From Parasulfuritortus sp036391875 (GTDB taxonomy: Bacteria; Pseudomonadota; Gammaproteobacteria; Burkholderiales; Thiobacillaceae), in the NCBI GenBank assembly GCA_036391875.1, contig DASVZA010000033.1:1-61354 (forward strand): DNA of 61,354 bases, in the 5' to 3' direction. Shown in pieces: positions 1 through 7,521 of the stretch; position 1 is the stretch's first letter, and each line of letters starts with the position of its first letter. Both the position numbers and the translations under genes were made by a program. The notes under the pieces are model-generated. The model was not told the DNA's origin. It ran no database searches and worked only from the letters and a program-made list of their open reading frames with translations.

Positions 1-624
1 GGCGACGGCGTCGCAGTAGGCCAGGCTGCCGTTGCCCATGGCGTCGGTGAAGCGGAGCAGGCAGCCGGGAGTGACCGGCGAGCGGGGATCGACCCGGATT
101 TCGGCGCCGTCCTGGCTGAAGGCCAGCGGGGTGGTGGAGAAGCCGACCTGGACCGTGAGCCGGGTGCCCCAGTCGCCCGGGTTGCGGGCCAGGAAGGCCC
201 GTTCGCCGACGAACGGCTGCTGGTCGGCCAGGCTGCCCCGGGCGCGGCCGTCGGCCAGCGCGGCCGTCGGCTCGGCGTGGACGATGCGCGCCACCCAGGC
301 CAGCCGGCCGCCCTGTTCGAAGAACGAGGCCACGGCGTGGGGCAGGGCGCCCGGTCCCTCGAAGCCGCCGAAATGGAGGCGGTATTCGTCGAAGCTGGAC
401 ACGGCGATGGCCCGGGTCCGGCGCAGGGGGATGGACGGGTCGGTCACCAGGCGGTGGCCGCTGATCCAGCCGTGGTCGTTCTCCGGCTCGCAGGCCGGGC
501 CGCGCGGCGCCACGCCGACGAAGGCGCACACGTCCATGCGCTGCGGGTGCAGGCTGGGCGGGCGCGCATCGGGCAGGGCGAATGCGCCGGGTGCGCCGAG
601 CGGAGTGCGGACGGAGGGCAGCAT
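1..624 (-). CDS. Second tail-sheath-like protein of a contractile injection system (3' end missing)
   Basis: The first 208 residues are present and the gene runs off the left edge of the window. The start is the ATG at 624, 23 bases after the tube gene stop. After a Pro-rich leader the protein reads MDVCAFVGVAPRGP, then a segment with RTRAIAVSSFDEY, FGGFEG and FFEQGGRLAWVARIV. These are the hallmarks of the N-terminal sheath domain (self-protection segment, then the strand pattern ending in a Tyr/Trp-V-x-R-V motif). The equivalent run in the main sheath gene is FANGGQRLYVSRVY. It lacks the canonical APGVYVEE opening, so it is probably a specialised sheath paralogue; eCIS clusters such as Afp and PVC carry several sheath genes. 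Family assignment is by motif recognition; function at the baseplate or sheath end is inferred. Confidence 0.72.
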   Translation of the reverse strand, partial: MLPSVRTPLGAPGAFALPDARPPSLHPQRMDVCAFVGVAPRGPACEPENDHGWISGHRLVTDPSIPLRRTRAIAVSSFDEYRLHFGGFEGPGALPHAVASFFEQGGRLAWVARIVHAEPTAALADGRARGSLADQQPFVGERAFLARNPGDWGTRLTVQVGFSTTPLAFSQDGAEIRVDPRSPVTPGCLLRFTDAMGNGSLAYCDAVA

Positions 625-647
625 GGCCGTCTAGCGCCTGGTCCGGC

Positions 648-1097
648 TCAGACGTAGTCGATGTTCTCGCACACCAGGTGCAACTCCTCCATCGCCACCT
701 CGCCGCCGCCCTTGGCCGCCAGGGTGGGACCGACCCACTTCTTGGGCTGGGCGTTGGTCAGCTTGAACGCGGCGACCGGGTTGCGCGCCTCGTCCAGCAC
801 GGTGATGGTCACGGTGCGCCGACCGTCGCCGCCCTCGCGCACGTCCTTCACCCACTGGAACAGGTCGGTGGCGCCGATCAGGCCGCGCTTCAGGGTCACG
901 TCCTCGTGCTTGAAGGTGTTGGCCACCTTGCGCACAGTGTTCACCTTGTCGTTGCCGTTGCGGTACTCGGAATAGTTGATTTCCTGGGACAGCCCGCTGG
1001 CGTCCGAGAAGCCGGCGATGACGCTGGACTCGTCGCCGGTGCCGAGCGAGACCAGGAAGTTGAATGCGCCGTAGGGGTTGTTGCGTTGGGTTGCCAT
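648..1097 (-). CDS. Contractile injection system inner tube protein (T4 gp19-like)
   Basis: 149 residues, the usual size for a phage-tail-like tube subunit. It opens NNPYGAFNFLVSLGTG and continues with VIAGFSDASGLS, NTFKHEDVTLKRG and a WVKDVREGG segment, ending in the typical tube C-terminus (MEELHLVCENIDYV). This is the pattern of gp19/Afp1/Afp5/Hcp-type tube proteins, whose hexamers stack into the inner tube that is pushed out when the sheath contracts. A good ribosome site (GAGGAGAACG) sits before the ATG at 1097. It lies 16 bases after the sheath gene and 23 bases before the second sheath-like gene, clearly in one operon. Whether it forms the whole tube or the first ring near the baseplate cannot be told, because the rest of the cluster lies outside. 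Confidence 0.88.
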   Translation of the reverse strand: MATQRNNPYGAFNFLVSLGTGDESSVIAGFSDASGLSQEINYSEYRNGNDKVNTVRKVANTFKHEDVTLKRGLIGATDLFQWVKDVREGGDGRRTVTITVLDEARNPVAAFKLTNAQPKKWVGPTLAAKGGGEVAMEELHLVCENIDYV

Positions 1098-1113
1098 TTG
1101 GCGTTCTCCTCGT

Positions 1114-2988
1114 TCAGCTAGTGGCGTCGGCGGTCCACTGGCCGATCCGGAAGATCACGTACTCGGCCGGACGGCTGGGGGCGATGCCGACCAGGCAGAT
1201 CATGCGGCCGTTGTCGAGATCGTTCTGGGTCATGGTGGTGCGGTCGCAGCGCACGAAGTAGGCCTCCTCAGGCTTGGCGCCGATCAGCGCGCCGTCGCGC
1301 CAGAGCACGTAGAGGAAGTCCTCCACCATGCTGCGGATGTTGGCCCACAGGCGTTCGTTGTTGGGTTCGAACACCGCCCACTGGGTGGCCTTGTCGATGG
1401 AGTGCTCGACGTAGATGAACAGCCGGCGCACGTTGACGTACTTCCATTCCGGGTCCGAGCTCATGGTGCGGGCGCCCCAGACGCGGTTGCCGCGGCCCTC
1501 GAAGAAGCGCAGGCAGTTGACGCCTTCGGGGTTGAGCACGTCCTGGCGGGCCTTGTTGATGTTGATCTCGAATCGGGTCAGGCCGCGCACGATCTCGTTG
1601 GCCGGGGCCTTGTGCACGCCGCGCTCGATGTCGCTCCGGGCGTAGATGCCGCAGACGAAGCCGGACGGCGGCAGGGTGAGCTTCTGCGGCGGCACGCCGG
1701 GCACCGCGGGCACCAGCGGGTCGAGGATCTCGATCCAGGGGTGGTAGAGGGCGGCGTACTTGCTGTCGAACTTGCCGCGATAGTCGCGGATCTCGGAGAT
1801 GGAGCTGTTCTCCTTGCCGTCAACCACCGCGATCCGGTAGCGGTATTTCTCGGCGTGGGCGATCAGGCGGCCGGTGGCGTCGACGATGGCGTCGTCGCCG
1901 TCCAGAGTGCCTGCGTCGGGCAGGGCGACGATGGCGATGTCGTCGATCTCGCCCAAGGCCTCCAGGCCGGTGGCCTTGATGCTGACGTCGTCCGCGTCGG
2001 CCTCCATGCCTTCCAGGTCCGTGCCGCTGGGCACCGCGCCGTCGTCGCCGCCGGACAGGCCTTTGTCCGCCGACTGCAGACCCTTCATCAGCCGGGCCGG
2101 GGCGAACGCGTCGTCGGCTGGATTGGGCGCCCAGTCCAGCCAGACCCGGGCGTTCTCGTCTTCGGGGTCGTCCGCCTCCAGCACCTTGGTGATGTTGCGG
2201 TGCTGCGGGTCGCCGGCGGCCAGCTGGGTGTAGCTGTCGATCCGGCCGTCGGGGCCGTACACGGTGACCGTGAGCTCGACCAGGCAGAGCTGGATGGCAG
2301 CCGGGTCGAGTCCGGACAGGTCGGCGACGCCGCCGGTGCCGACGAAGGTCTGCTTGCCGTTGTTGTCCACCTGGACGACGTACAGGTTGCTCTCGTCGAG
2401 CGGATAGTTGCCGGCTGGCGGCTTGCCGGGCGGCGCCGGCAGCGGGTTGGTGAGCTCGACCACCGCGCCGGCCTTGACACTCTTGGCTTGCACGCCCCAG
2501 AGGTCCTTCTTGAGAATGTCGCCGGCGGTGGGCGGGTACTTGAAGGCCAGGTTCTTGCTCCGGGTCACGCTGACGTCGACCAGGCAGTTGCCATCCTTGC
2601 CCGGCCAGCGCGCCCGCCATTTCGCCGAGCCGCTGGATACCGGAACGTCCAGCGACGCCACGCCGTCCGTGGCGCCCTTGGCGTAGACCCGCGACACGTA
2701 CAGCCGCTGGCCGCCGTTGGCGAAGAAGGCGCGGGCAGCGTGGGCCAGGTAGCTGGTCCGCTCGCCGGTGGCCAGTTCGAGCGGCTGCAGGCCGCCGTAG
2801 ACCCGCTCGAACTCGGTGTAGGAGGTGATCAGGCGCGGCTTGGTCGTGCCCGGGCCGGCGCTGTATTGCACCGGGCCGTAACGGGTGATGCCGGCGAATC
2901 CGGTGGTGCTGGTGGGGACGCCTTCGATCGATTTGGAGCGGAAGCTGACCTCCTCGACATAGACCCCAGGTGCTAGATACTCGGGCAT
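1114..2988 (-). CDS. Contractile injection system tail sheath protein
   Basis: 624 residues, from the ATG at 2988 with ribosome site AAAGGAACA; an in-frame upstream extension has no ribosome site. The N-terminus MPEYLAPGVYVEEVSF is the classic phage/eCIS sheath opening. The C-terminal third carries the conserved sheath subdomain, including WGARTMSSDPEWKYVNVRR, LFIYVEHSID, WAVFEPNNERLW and the final strand EYVIFRIGQW that makes the inter-subunit handshake in known sheaths. The middle (about residues 150-330) holds a larger, acidic Gly/Asp-rich insertion, as expected for an exposed outer domain. The protein wraps the tube and stores the energy for contraction. It is followed directly by the tube gene. 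Very confident at family level. Confidence 0.93.
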   Translation of the reverse strand: MPEYLAPGVYVEEVSFRSKSIEGVPTSTTGFAGITRYGPVQYSAGPGTTKPRLITSYTEFERVYGGLQPLELATGERTSYLAHAARAFFANGGQRLYVSRVYAKGATDGVASLDVPVSSGSAKWRARWPGKDGNCLVDVSVTRSKNLAFKYPPTAGDILKKDLWGVQAKSVKAGAVVELTNPLPAPPGKPPAGNYPLDESNLYVVQVDNNGKQTFVGTGGVADLSGLDPAAIQLCLVELTVTVYGPDGRIDSYTQLAAGDPQHRNITKVLEADDPEDENARVWLDWAPNPADDAFAPARLMKGLQSADKGLSGGDDGAVPSGTDLEGMEADADDVSIKATGLEALGEIDDIAIVALPDAGTLDGDDAIVDATGRLIAHAEKYRYRIAVVDGKENSSISEIRDYRGKFDSKYAALYHPWIEILDPLVPAVPGVPPQKLTLPPSGFVCGIYARSDIERGVHKAPANEIVRGLTRFEININKARQDVLNPEGVNCLRFFEGRGNRVWGARTMSSDPEWKYVNVRRLFIYVEHSIDKATQWAVFEPNNERLWANIRSMVEDFLYVLWRDGALIGAKPEEAYFVRCDRTTMTQNDLDNGRMICLVGIAPSRPAEYVIFRIGQWTADATS

Positions 2989-3060
2989 GGTGTTCCTTTC
3001 AACGTCAGTCAGATTGCAGACCACGCGCCCGGCGAACGCCGTGGCGCCCTGTTCGGTATG

Positions 3061-3969
3061 TCACCCGTACAACAAGGTGGCCTCCGCGATGCTTTGGCTG
3101 CCGCCCGGCTTGACCGTCAGGTCGATGGCGGCCTGCTGCACGTAGCCCGGCGGGATGGCTGTGCCGCGCAGCGCGTCGTTCGACGGGGCGGTACCGCCGT
3201 CTTCCAGCGGCAGGCTGGCGAGCGGGTCGGCGGGATCGAAGCTCACTGCCGGCGGCGGCAGGAATACCCACAGGCGCAGGCTCAGGCTGGCCGGCAGGCT
3301 GACCCCGCCGGGCACGGCTTCGGCGCCGAGCAGCACCAGGAACTCGCCCCGGTCGTCGCCGTGGCCCCAGGCCAGCTTGGCCTCGGTCGTGAAGTCGGCC
3401 GCGCCGCTGCCCGGCCGGGTCACCACCACCCGCGCCCAGGGCACGTCCACCGCCTGGTCGAGCGACAGTCCCTTGCGGATGCGGCCGCGCAGGGCGGTGG
3501 CCCGGGCCGGCAGAGGATAGGCGGCGCCCGGCCAGAGCCAGGCGTTGCGGATGTTGTCGCGGCTGGCGGGTGGGATGCCGTCGGCGCCCAGCACCGGCGT
3601 CAGCGCCAGCCGGCGTGGCACGTACAGGCGCGGATCGTTGTCGGTCAGGTAGCCGTCTACGGCGGGGTTGCGGCGGCCGTAGACCCGCAGGCTGAAGGCC
3701 GTGGACTGGCCCAGCGCCACCGCCCGCGCCAGCAGCTTGGCCAGGCGGCCGGCGTGACGCAGGGCCTGGCGGCCCAGGTTGTGGATCTCGCAACGCCGGC
3801 TGCAGGGGCGGCTGCCGATGGCCTCCAGGTCACAGGTCAGCGGCGCGAACACCGGCAGCCGGCTCAAGGCGTCGGCGAACTGCACGCCCATGGCCAGGCG
3901 GTGGCCGATCCGGTCGGCCGGGATCGTGTCCTCCAGGGCCAGGGGCCGGACGCTGATCAGTTCGGTCAC
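3061..3969 (-). CDS. Unknown injection-system protein, possible CarboxypepD-regulatory-like (Ig-fold) repeats
   Basis: 302 residues. The start is a GTG at 3969 whose bases overlap the TGA of the DUF4255 gene (GTGA), so the two are translationally coupled. I do not recognise a named family. A middle stretch (RRLALTPVL ... YPLPARATALRGRIRKG ... VPWARVVVTRPG ... DDRGEFLVLLG) resembles the beta-sandwich CarboxypepD-regulatory-like pattern, where a small polypeptide fold decorates or staples larger assemblies. The N-terminal 120 residues contain RPCSRRCEIHNLGRQ and an arginine-rich helix. Sitting between the tube-terminator-like gene and the sheath gene, it is probably a structural component of the particle. 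An effector is less likely, since no toxin motif is visible. Confidence 0.6.
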   Translation of the reverse strand: MTELISVRPLALEDTIPADRIGHRLAMGVQFADALSRLPVFAPLTCDLEAIGSRPCSRRCEIHNLGRQALRHAGRLAKLLARAVALGQSTAFSLRVYGRRNPAVDGYLTDNDPRLYVPRRLALTPVLGADGIPPASRDNIRNAWLWPGAAYPLPARATALRGRIRKGLSLDQAVDVPWARVVVTRPGSGAADFTTEAKLAWGHGDDRGEFLVLLGAEAVPGGVSLPASLSLRLWVFLPPPAVSFDPADPLASLPLEDGGTAPSNDALRGTAIPPGYVQQAAIDLTVKPGGSQSIAEATLLYG

Positions 3970-4589
3970 GGCGTCACCCGCAGTTCGATGTCGGCGTCGG
4001 TGACCGGAGCCGCCGGCAGGGCCTCGTAGGTGTCGACCCGCACCACCCGGGCCACGTAGGGCACCGACAGGTGGTAGTCGCTGGGCAGCGAGTCGAAGGT
4101 CCGCATCAGGGCCTCGGTGGAGATCTCCTCCAGGATCAGCTGCACCGAATCGGTCGGCGCCGCTTCGGGCTCGCCGGCGTACTGCGGCGTGGCCGGCAGC
4201 ACCGGCGCGTAGAGCAGGGCGCCGGACAGGACCGGGGTCTGCTCGATGGCCTGCATGGCCCGGCCGACGATGTTGTGCTGGTGTTCGGCGTTGTCGGCCC
4301 AGGGGGTCAGCAGGTAGTGCAGGTCGAGCGCCAGATAGCCGCGGCCGTCGGCGTGGCCGGCCGCCGACCAGGCGGCGCGCATGGTCTTGTTGAAATCCAC
4401 CCGGTAGAGCAGGACCGACAGGGCATAGTCGCCGATCTTGTCCTTGACCTGGTCCGGAGCGAGATCCTCGGTGCGGATCAGCACCGCCTTGGTGTCCTTG
4501 CCCGGCACCGGCTGGCGTTGCGCGAAGGCATCGGCGAGCAGGCGCTCGATGCTTTTTCCGACGGCGGCGATACTCGTGAAACCAGCCAT
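3966..4589 (-). CDS. DUF4255 (Pvc16/Afp16-like) tail terminator protein of the injection system
   Basis: 207 residues, starting at the ATG at 4589 after an AAGGAG ribosome site. The opening helix (SIAAVGKSIERLLADAF), a following beta-rich segment with YALSVLLYRVDFNKTMR, and the motif LALDLHYLLTPWAD followed by EHQHNIVGRAMQAIEQTPVL are the signature of DUF4255 proteins. In Afp/PVC-type particles this protein (Afp16/Pvc16) caps the tube and sheath and sets their length. DUF4255 is essentially diagnostic of extracellular-type contractile injection systems rather than of T6SS or phages, and that is the main basis for naming this cluster eCIS-like. It is the first gene of the operon, about 140 bases downstream of the predicted sigma-54 start point. 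Confidence 0.88.
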   Translation of the reverse strand: MAGFTSIAAVGKSIERLLADAFAQRQPVPGKDTKAVLIRTEDLAPDQVKDKIGDYALSVLLYRVDFNKTMRAAWSAAGHADGRGYLALDLHYLLTPWADNAEHQHNIVGRAMQAIEQTPVLSGALLYAPVLPATPQYAGEPEAAPTDSVQLILEEISTEALMRTFDSLPSDYHLSVPYVARVVRVDTYEALPAAPVTDADIELRVTP

Positions 4590-4742
4590 GCCTGTACCCG
4601 CTCCTTGATCGGGCCGCAACGGGGCGGCTCCTTGTCGTTGTCGTCCTGCCCTAAGGGCGCCGCGCCGGCGACTGCCGGTCAGCTGGCGGTCACCGTGTCG
4701 AGCGGGGCAGGGCCCATGTCGATAGGCTCGGGGTGTTGGCAG

Positions 4743-4756
4743 GCAAGAGCCGTGCC
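4743..4756 (-). promoter_or_regulatory. Sigma-54 (-24/-12) promoter for the injection system operon
   Basis: On the minus strand the sequence reads GGCACGGCTCTTGC, matching the sigma-54 consensus TGGCACG-N4-TTGC except for the base before GG. The invariant GG and GC are exactly 10 bases apart. The predicted start point is near 4731, giving a leader of about 140 bases before the DUF4255 gene. It lies just downstream of a gene for a sigma-54 activator in the same orientation, and two matching palindromes sit further upstream. The match is read directly; activity is inferred. Confidence 0.8.
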
Positions 4757-4761
4757 GGCTT

Positions 4762-4800
4762 GTCTTTTTGTGTGTAACTTTATGTTTTTGCTTGTTTTGT
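4762..4800. other. AT-rich tract with phased T/A-runs between promoter and upstream sites
   Basis: An abrupt AT-rich island in a GC-rich genome. T-runs are centred near 4767, 4787 and 4797 with a shorter one near 4780, so about 10 bases or multiples of 10 apart. Such phasing bends DNA. Between a sigma-54 promoter and activator sites, a bend (or an IHF site) would help looping. No clear IHF consensus was found. Confidence 0.45.
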
Positions 4801-4843
4801 ATTCGGATTGCCAGAAAAAGGCGGGCAAGAGTTGGGCCTGTTC

Positions 4844-4859
4844 GGGTTGCGGGCGACCC
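4844..4859. promoter_or_regulatory. Palindrome, candidate upstream activator site 1
   Basis: The 16-mer GGGTTGCGGGCGACCC, extended by one more C-G pair on the flanks, shares the form GGGTYG-N4-CGACCC with the site at 4948-4963. It lies about 120 bases upstream of the predicted sigma-54 start, a normal distance for an enhancer-binding protein site. Most likely bound by the activator encoded next door. Confidence 0.55.
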
Positions 4860-4889
4860 GGATGGATGGCCGCGGCCGGACGGGAAGTC

Positions 4890-5930
4890 CTAGGTCGGGG
4901 CCGGGTGGAACGGAGTGCGGGCCGGATGCGCCTGATGTGACCCAAGTGGGTCGGAAACGACCCGGCTCAGGCCGTGGCGCTTGAGCAACTTGCCGAGAGC
5001 GCGTCTTTCCTTGCCGGCCATGGCGGCGGCCCGGGTGACGTTGCCGCCGGTCGCCAGCATCAGTTCCTGCAGATATTGGCGTTCCCAGGCATGCAGTATC
5101 TGTTCCCTCGATTCGCGGTAGCCGGCCGTGGCTGTTGCGGAGGCGGTCTTGATCCCGTGGCTGGCAGGCGGCCTGAGGGAGGGAGTCGGGCCGAGCCATA
5201 TCTTGGCTGCGTCGGTCAGGAGCGATGCGCGATGCACCAGATTGTCCAGTTCCCGTACGTTGCCCGGCCAGCAATGGCTCTCCAGCCAGTCCAGGCAGGT
5301 CGGGTCCACGGGGCGGGCGGCGTGGCCATATAGGGAGGCATAGCTGCGGATGAAATACTCGGCCAGCAGGAGAGGATCGCCGGGCCGCTCGCGCAGCGGC
5401 GGAATGTGCAGGCTCAGCACGTCGATACGGAACGCCAGGTCGGCCCTGAAGTCCCCGTTTTCGATCAGACCGGGCATGCGCGGACTCGCCGCGGCCACGA
5501 TGCGGGCGTTGGCCAAGCGTTCGCGGGTGCCGCCCAGCGGGCGATAGGTCTGGTCCTGCAGGAAGCGCAGGATCGCCACCTGCGCCCGGGGGGACAAGCT
5601 GTCCAGTTCGTCCAGAAACAAGGTTCCACCTTCCGCCGCGGCGACCAGGCCTTTGCGCCCGTTTCGGGCATCGGTGTAGGCGCCGGGCTCGCAGCCGAAC
5701 AGTTCGGATTCGAACAGTGTTTCCGGCACCGCGCCGCAATTGAGCGGCACGAACGGTGCGTCCCGCCGCTTGCTCAGGCCATGGATGGCGCGTGCGGCCA
5801 GTTCCTTGCCCGTGCCGGTCTCGCCCTGGATCAGTACCGGCGCGTCGTAGCGGGCGATGCGCTCGATCATCGAGAGCGCATGCTTGAAGGCGGCCGATTG
5901 GCCGATGAGATTGCTGATGGCATTGGACAT
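4890..5930 (-). CDS. Stand-alone sigma-54 activator (AAA+ and Fis-type HTH) with atypical GAYTDA loop
   Basis: 346 residues from the ATG at 5930, after a strong GAGGAGGGAACG ribosome site. There is no receiver or sensory N-terminal domain; the AAA+ domain starts at once (IGQSAAFKHAL). Walker A is GETGTGKE at 36-43, Walker B GGTLFLDELD at 101-110, and a conserved WPGNVREL follows. The C-terminus holds a Fis-like helix-turn-helix (GNVTRAAAMAGKERRALGK) and a Pro/His-rich tail. The loop that contacts sigma-54, normally GAFTGA, reads GAYTDA at 83-88, and the surrounding GHEKG has become GCEPG. Because there is no signal-input domain, activity is probably set by a partner protein or by abundance, as in PspF or HrpR/S. 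It sits directly upstream of, and co-oriented with, the injection system operon, so it is the likely activator. Whether the altered loop still engages sigma-54 is the open question. Confidence 0.9.
   Translation of the reverse strand: MSNAISNLIGQSAAFKHALSMIERIARYDAPVLIQGETGTGKELAARAIHGLSKRRDAPFVPLNCGAVPETLFESELFGCEPGAYTDARNGRKGLVAAAEGGTLFLDELDSLSPRAQVAILRFLQDQTYRPLGGTRERLANARIVAAASPRMPGLIENGDFRADLAFRIDVLSLHIPPLRERPGDPLLLAEYFIRSYASLYGHAARPVDPTCLDWLESHCWPGNVRELDNLVHRASLLTDAAKIWLGPTPSLRPPASHGIKTASATATAGYRESREQILHAWERQYLQELMLATGGNVTRAAAMAGKERRALGKLLKRHGLSRVVSDPLGSHQAHPARTPFHPAPT
4948..4963. promoter_or_regulatory. Palindrome, candidate upstream activator site 2 (inside the activator gene 3' end)
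   Basis: GGGTCGGAAACGACCC, a perfect 6-bp inverted repeat with a GAAA centre. It has the same half-site as the 4844 palindrome and starts exactly 104 bases from it, about ten helical turns. It overlaps a second inverted arrangement of the same half-site (GACCCAAGTGGGTC, 4939-4952). It lies within the last 25 codons of the activator gene. As RNA it would also form a GNRA-tetraloop hairpin. Confidence 0.5.
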
Positions 5931-6168
5931 CGTTCCCTCCTCGCGATGCTTTGCTGGATCATCTTGGACAGGTGTGCCTGCCCTCCCTATCGATTGGCGT
6001 GCTCGCACTCAATGCACGCCTTAATGGCGGCCGGTCCCGGAAGCGCCCGGGCCGATCGCTCAAGATTCATGATAGGAAATGCGACGGTTCATGCCGGCCC
6101 GTTTCCGGATTGACGCCGGGGCCGGTATCGAGAATATTCGGCTTGGAGCCTATTTCAGTCGGAGACAT

Positions 6169-6969
6169 ATGGCCAAGGTCCAGCTTATCGATACCCACAG
6201 TCACCTCGATGCCGGCGAGTTCGAGTCCGACCGCGCGGCGGTCCACGAACGGGCGCTGGCGGCCGGCGTCGTGGCTCAGGTCGTGCCGGCGGTGACCGAG
6301 GCGAACTGTACCGAGGTGGCCGACTGCTGCCGGCGTTATGCCGGCTGCGTGCCGGCCTGGGGCATGCATCCGATGTACATCCAGGTCCACCACGAGCGAC
6401 ACCTGGCCGCCCTGCGGGAACGGGTCGAGGCTTGGCGGCCGGTGGCGATCGGGGAAATCGGTCTGGACCTGTTCGAGCCGGGGCTGGATTTCGCCCGCCA
6501 GGAGTTCTTCTACGTCGAGCAGTTGAAGATCGCCCGCGACTACGACCTGCCCGTGCTGCTCCATTGCCGCCGCGCCAACGACCAGATATTGAAGCAGTTG
6601 CGCCGGTTCAAGGTACGCGGCGGCATCGCCCATGCCTTCAGCGGCAGTCGCCAGCAGGCCGACGAGTTCATCAGGCTGGGCTTCAAGCTGGGTTTCGGCG
6701 GCGCATTCACCTGGCAGCGGGCGACCCGGTTGCGGGCGCTCGCGGTCGAACTACCGCTCGATGCCATCGTCCTGGAAACCGACAGTCCGGACATTCCGCC
6801 GGCCTGGGTCGGGAGCGGCCGCAACGAGCCGGCCGAACTGCCCCGGATCGCCTCCACCCTGGCCGAGCTGCGCAATATCCGGTTGGCAGAGGTGGCGCGG
6901 GCGACCACCGAAAACGCGCGCGCCATATTGCCTGGGCTATCCTCCTTGCCATGGATCACGGCAACCTGA
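6169..6969 (+). CDS. TatD family metal-dependent hydrolase
   Basis: 266 residues, from the ATG at 6169 after CGGAGAC. The metal-binding signature IDTHSHLD is at residues 7-14, followed by the TatD landmarks GMHPMYI, IGEIGLDLFEPG, QLKIARDYDLPVLLHCRRA, GGIAHAFSGS and VLETDSPDIPP. The usual TatD motif GEIGLD is intact, so an active two-metal TIM-barrel nuclease/hydrolase is expected (TatD/YcfH/YjjV group, DNA 3'-5' exonuclease or D-aminoacyl-type activities reported for the family). Exact subgroup (tatD, ycfH, yjjV) cannot be fixed; the Phe after the first GLD, and GMHP, suggest the YjjV-like branch. Overlaps the next gene by 19 bases. Confidence 0.9.
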   Translation: MAKVQLIDTHSHLDAGEFESDRAAVHERALAAGVVAQVVPAVTEANCTEVADCCRRYAGCVPAWGMHPMYIQVHHERHLAALRERVEAWRPVAIGEIGLDLFEPGLDFARQEFFYVEQLKIARDYDLPVLLHCRRANDQILKQLRRFKVRGGIAHAFSGSRQQADEFIRLGFKLGFGGAFTWQRATRLRALAVELPLDAIVLETDSPDIPPAWVGSGRNEPAELPRIASTLAELRNIRLAEVARATTENARAILPGLSSLPWITAT

Positions 6970-7514
6970 CCCTGCCCAATCTGTTGACGGTCATCCGGCT
7001 GCTGCTGGTGCCCTGCGTCGTCTGGGGCCTGGCCGAAGGCAGGCTGGAATTCGCCTTCTGGCTGTTCGCGGCGGCGGCCCTGACCGACCTGCTCGACGGC
7101 AGCCTGGCCCGCCTGTTGAACCAGCGCAGCGTGCTCGGCACCTGGCTCGACCCCATCGCCGACAAGGCCATGCTGCTCTCCACCCTGTTCATGCTGATCT
7201 GGCTCGACGTGCTGCCGCTCTGGCTGGGCATCCTGGTCGGCCTGCGCGACATCGTCGTGCTGCTCGGCGCCGCCGCCTACCGGACCCTGACCGGGGGCCT
7301 TGAGGTGGCGCCGACCTGGTGGGGCAAGACCGCTACGGCGGCTGAGTTCCTGCTGGTCAGCGCAAGCCTGGCCGACACCGCCCTGGGCTGGAATTTCGGC
7401 TTGCTGAAACCGTTCGTCTGGATGACCGGGCTGCTGGTCCTGATTTCCGGCCTGAACTACGTCTGGCTCTGGTCCGGCAAGGCCCGCGCCTGGCGGCGCT
7501 CGCGGGAGGGGTAG
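6951..7514 (+). CDS. CDP-alcohol phosphatidyltransferase (PgsA-like) membrane enzyme
   Basis: 187 residues. It begins inside the 3' end of the TatD gene, so the two are likely co-translated. The diagnostic CDP-alcohol phosphotransferase motif DG-x2-AR-x8-G-x3-D-x3-D is seen as DLLDGSLARLL then GTWLDPIADK. The rest is strongly hydrophobic with about five membrane spans. It probably transfers a phosphatidyl group from CDP-diacylglycerol to glycerol-phosphate or a similar alcohol. Most similar in layout to PgsA/YnbA-like proteins; the acceptor alcohol cannot be read from sequence. It ends only 7 bases from the convergent chemoreceptor gene. Confidence 0.85.
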   Translation: MDHGNLTLPNLLTVIRLLLVPCVVWGLAEGRLEFAFWLFAAAALTDLLDGSLARLLNQRSVLGTWLDPIADKAMLLSTLFMLIWLDVLPLWLGILVGLRDIVVLLGAAAYRTLTGGLEVAPTWWGKTATAAEFLLVSASLADTALGWNFGLLKPFVWMTGLLVLISGLNYVWLWSGKARAWRRSREG

Positions 7515-7521
7515 GCAGAAC

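Noticed and set aside
1078..2976. A 632-codon open frame on the plus strand opposite the sheath gene
   Set aside because: Val/Gly/Asp/Ala-biased antisense shadow in GC-rich DNA; the minus-strand frame has clear sheath motifs.
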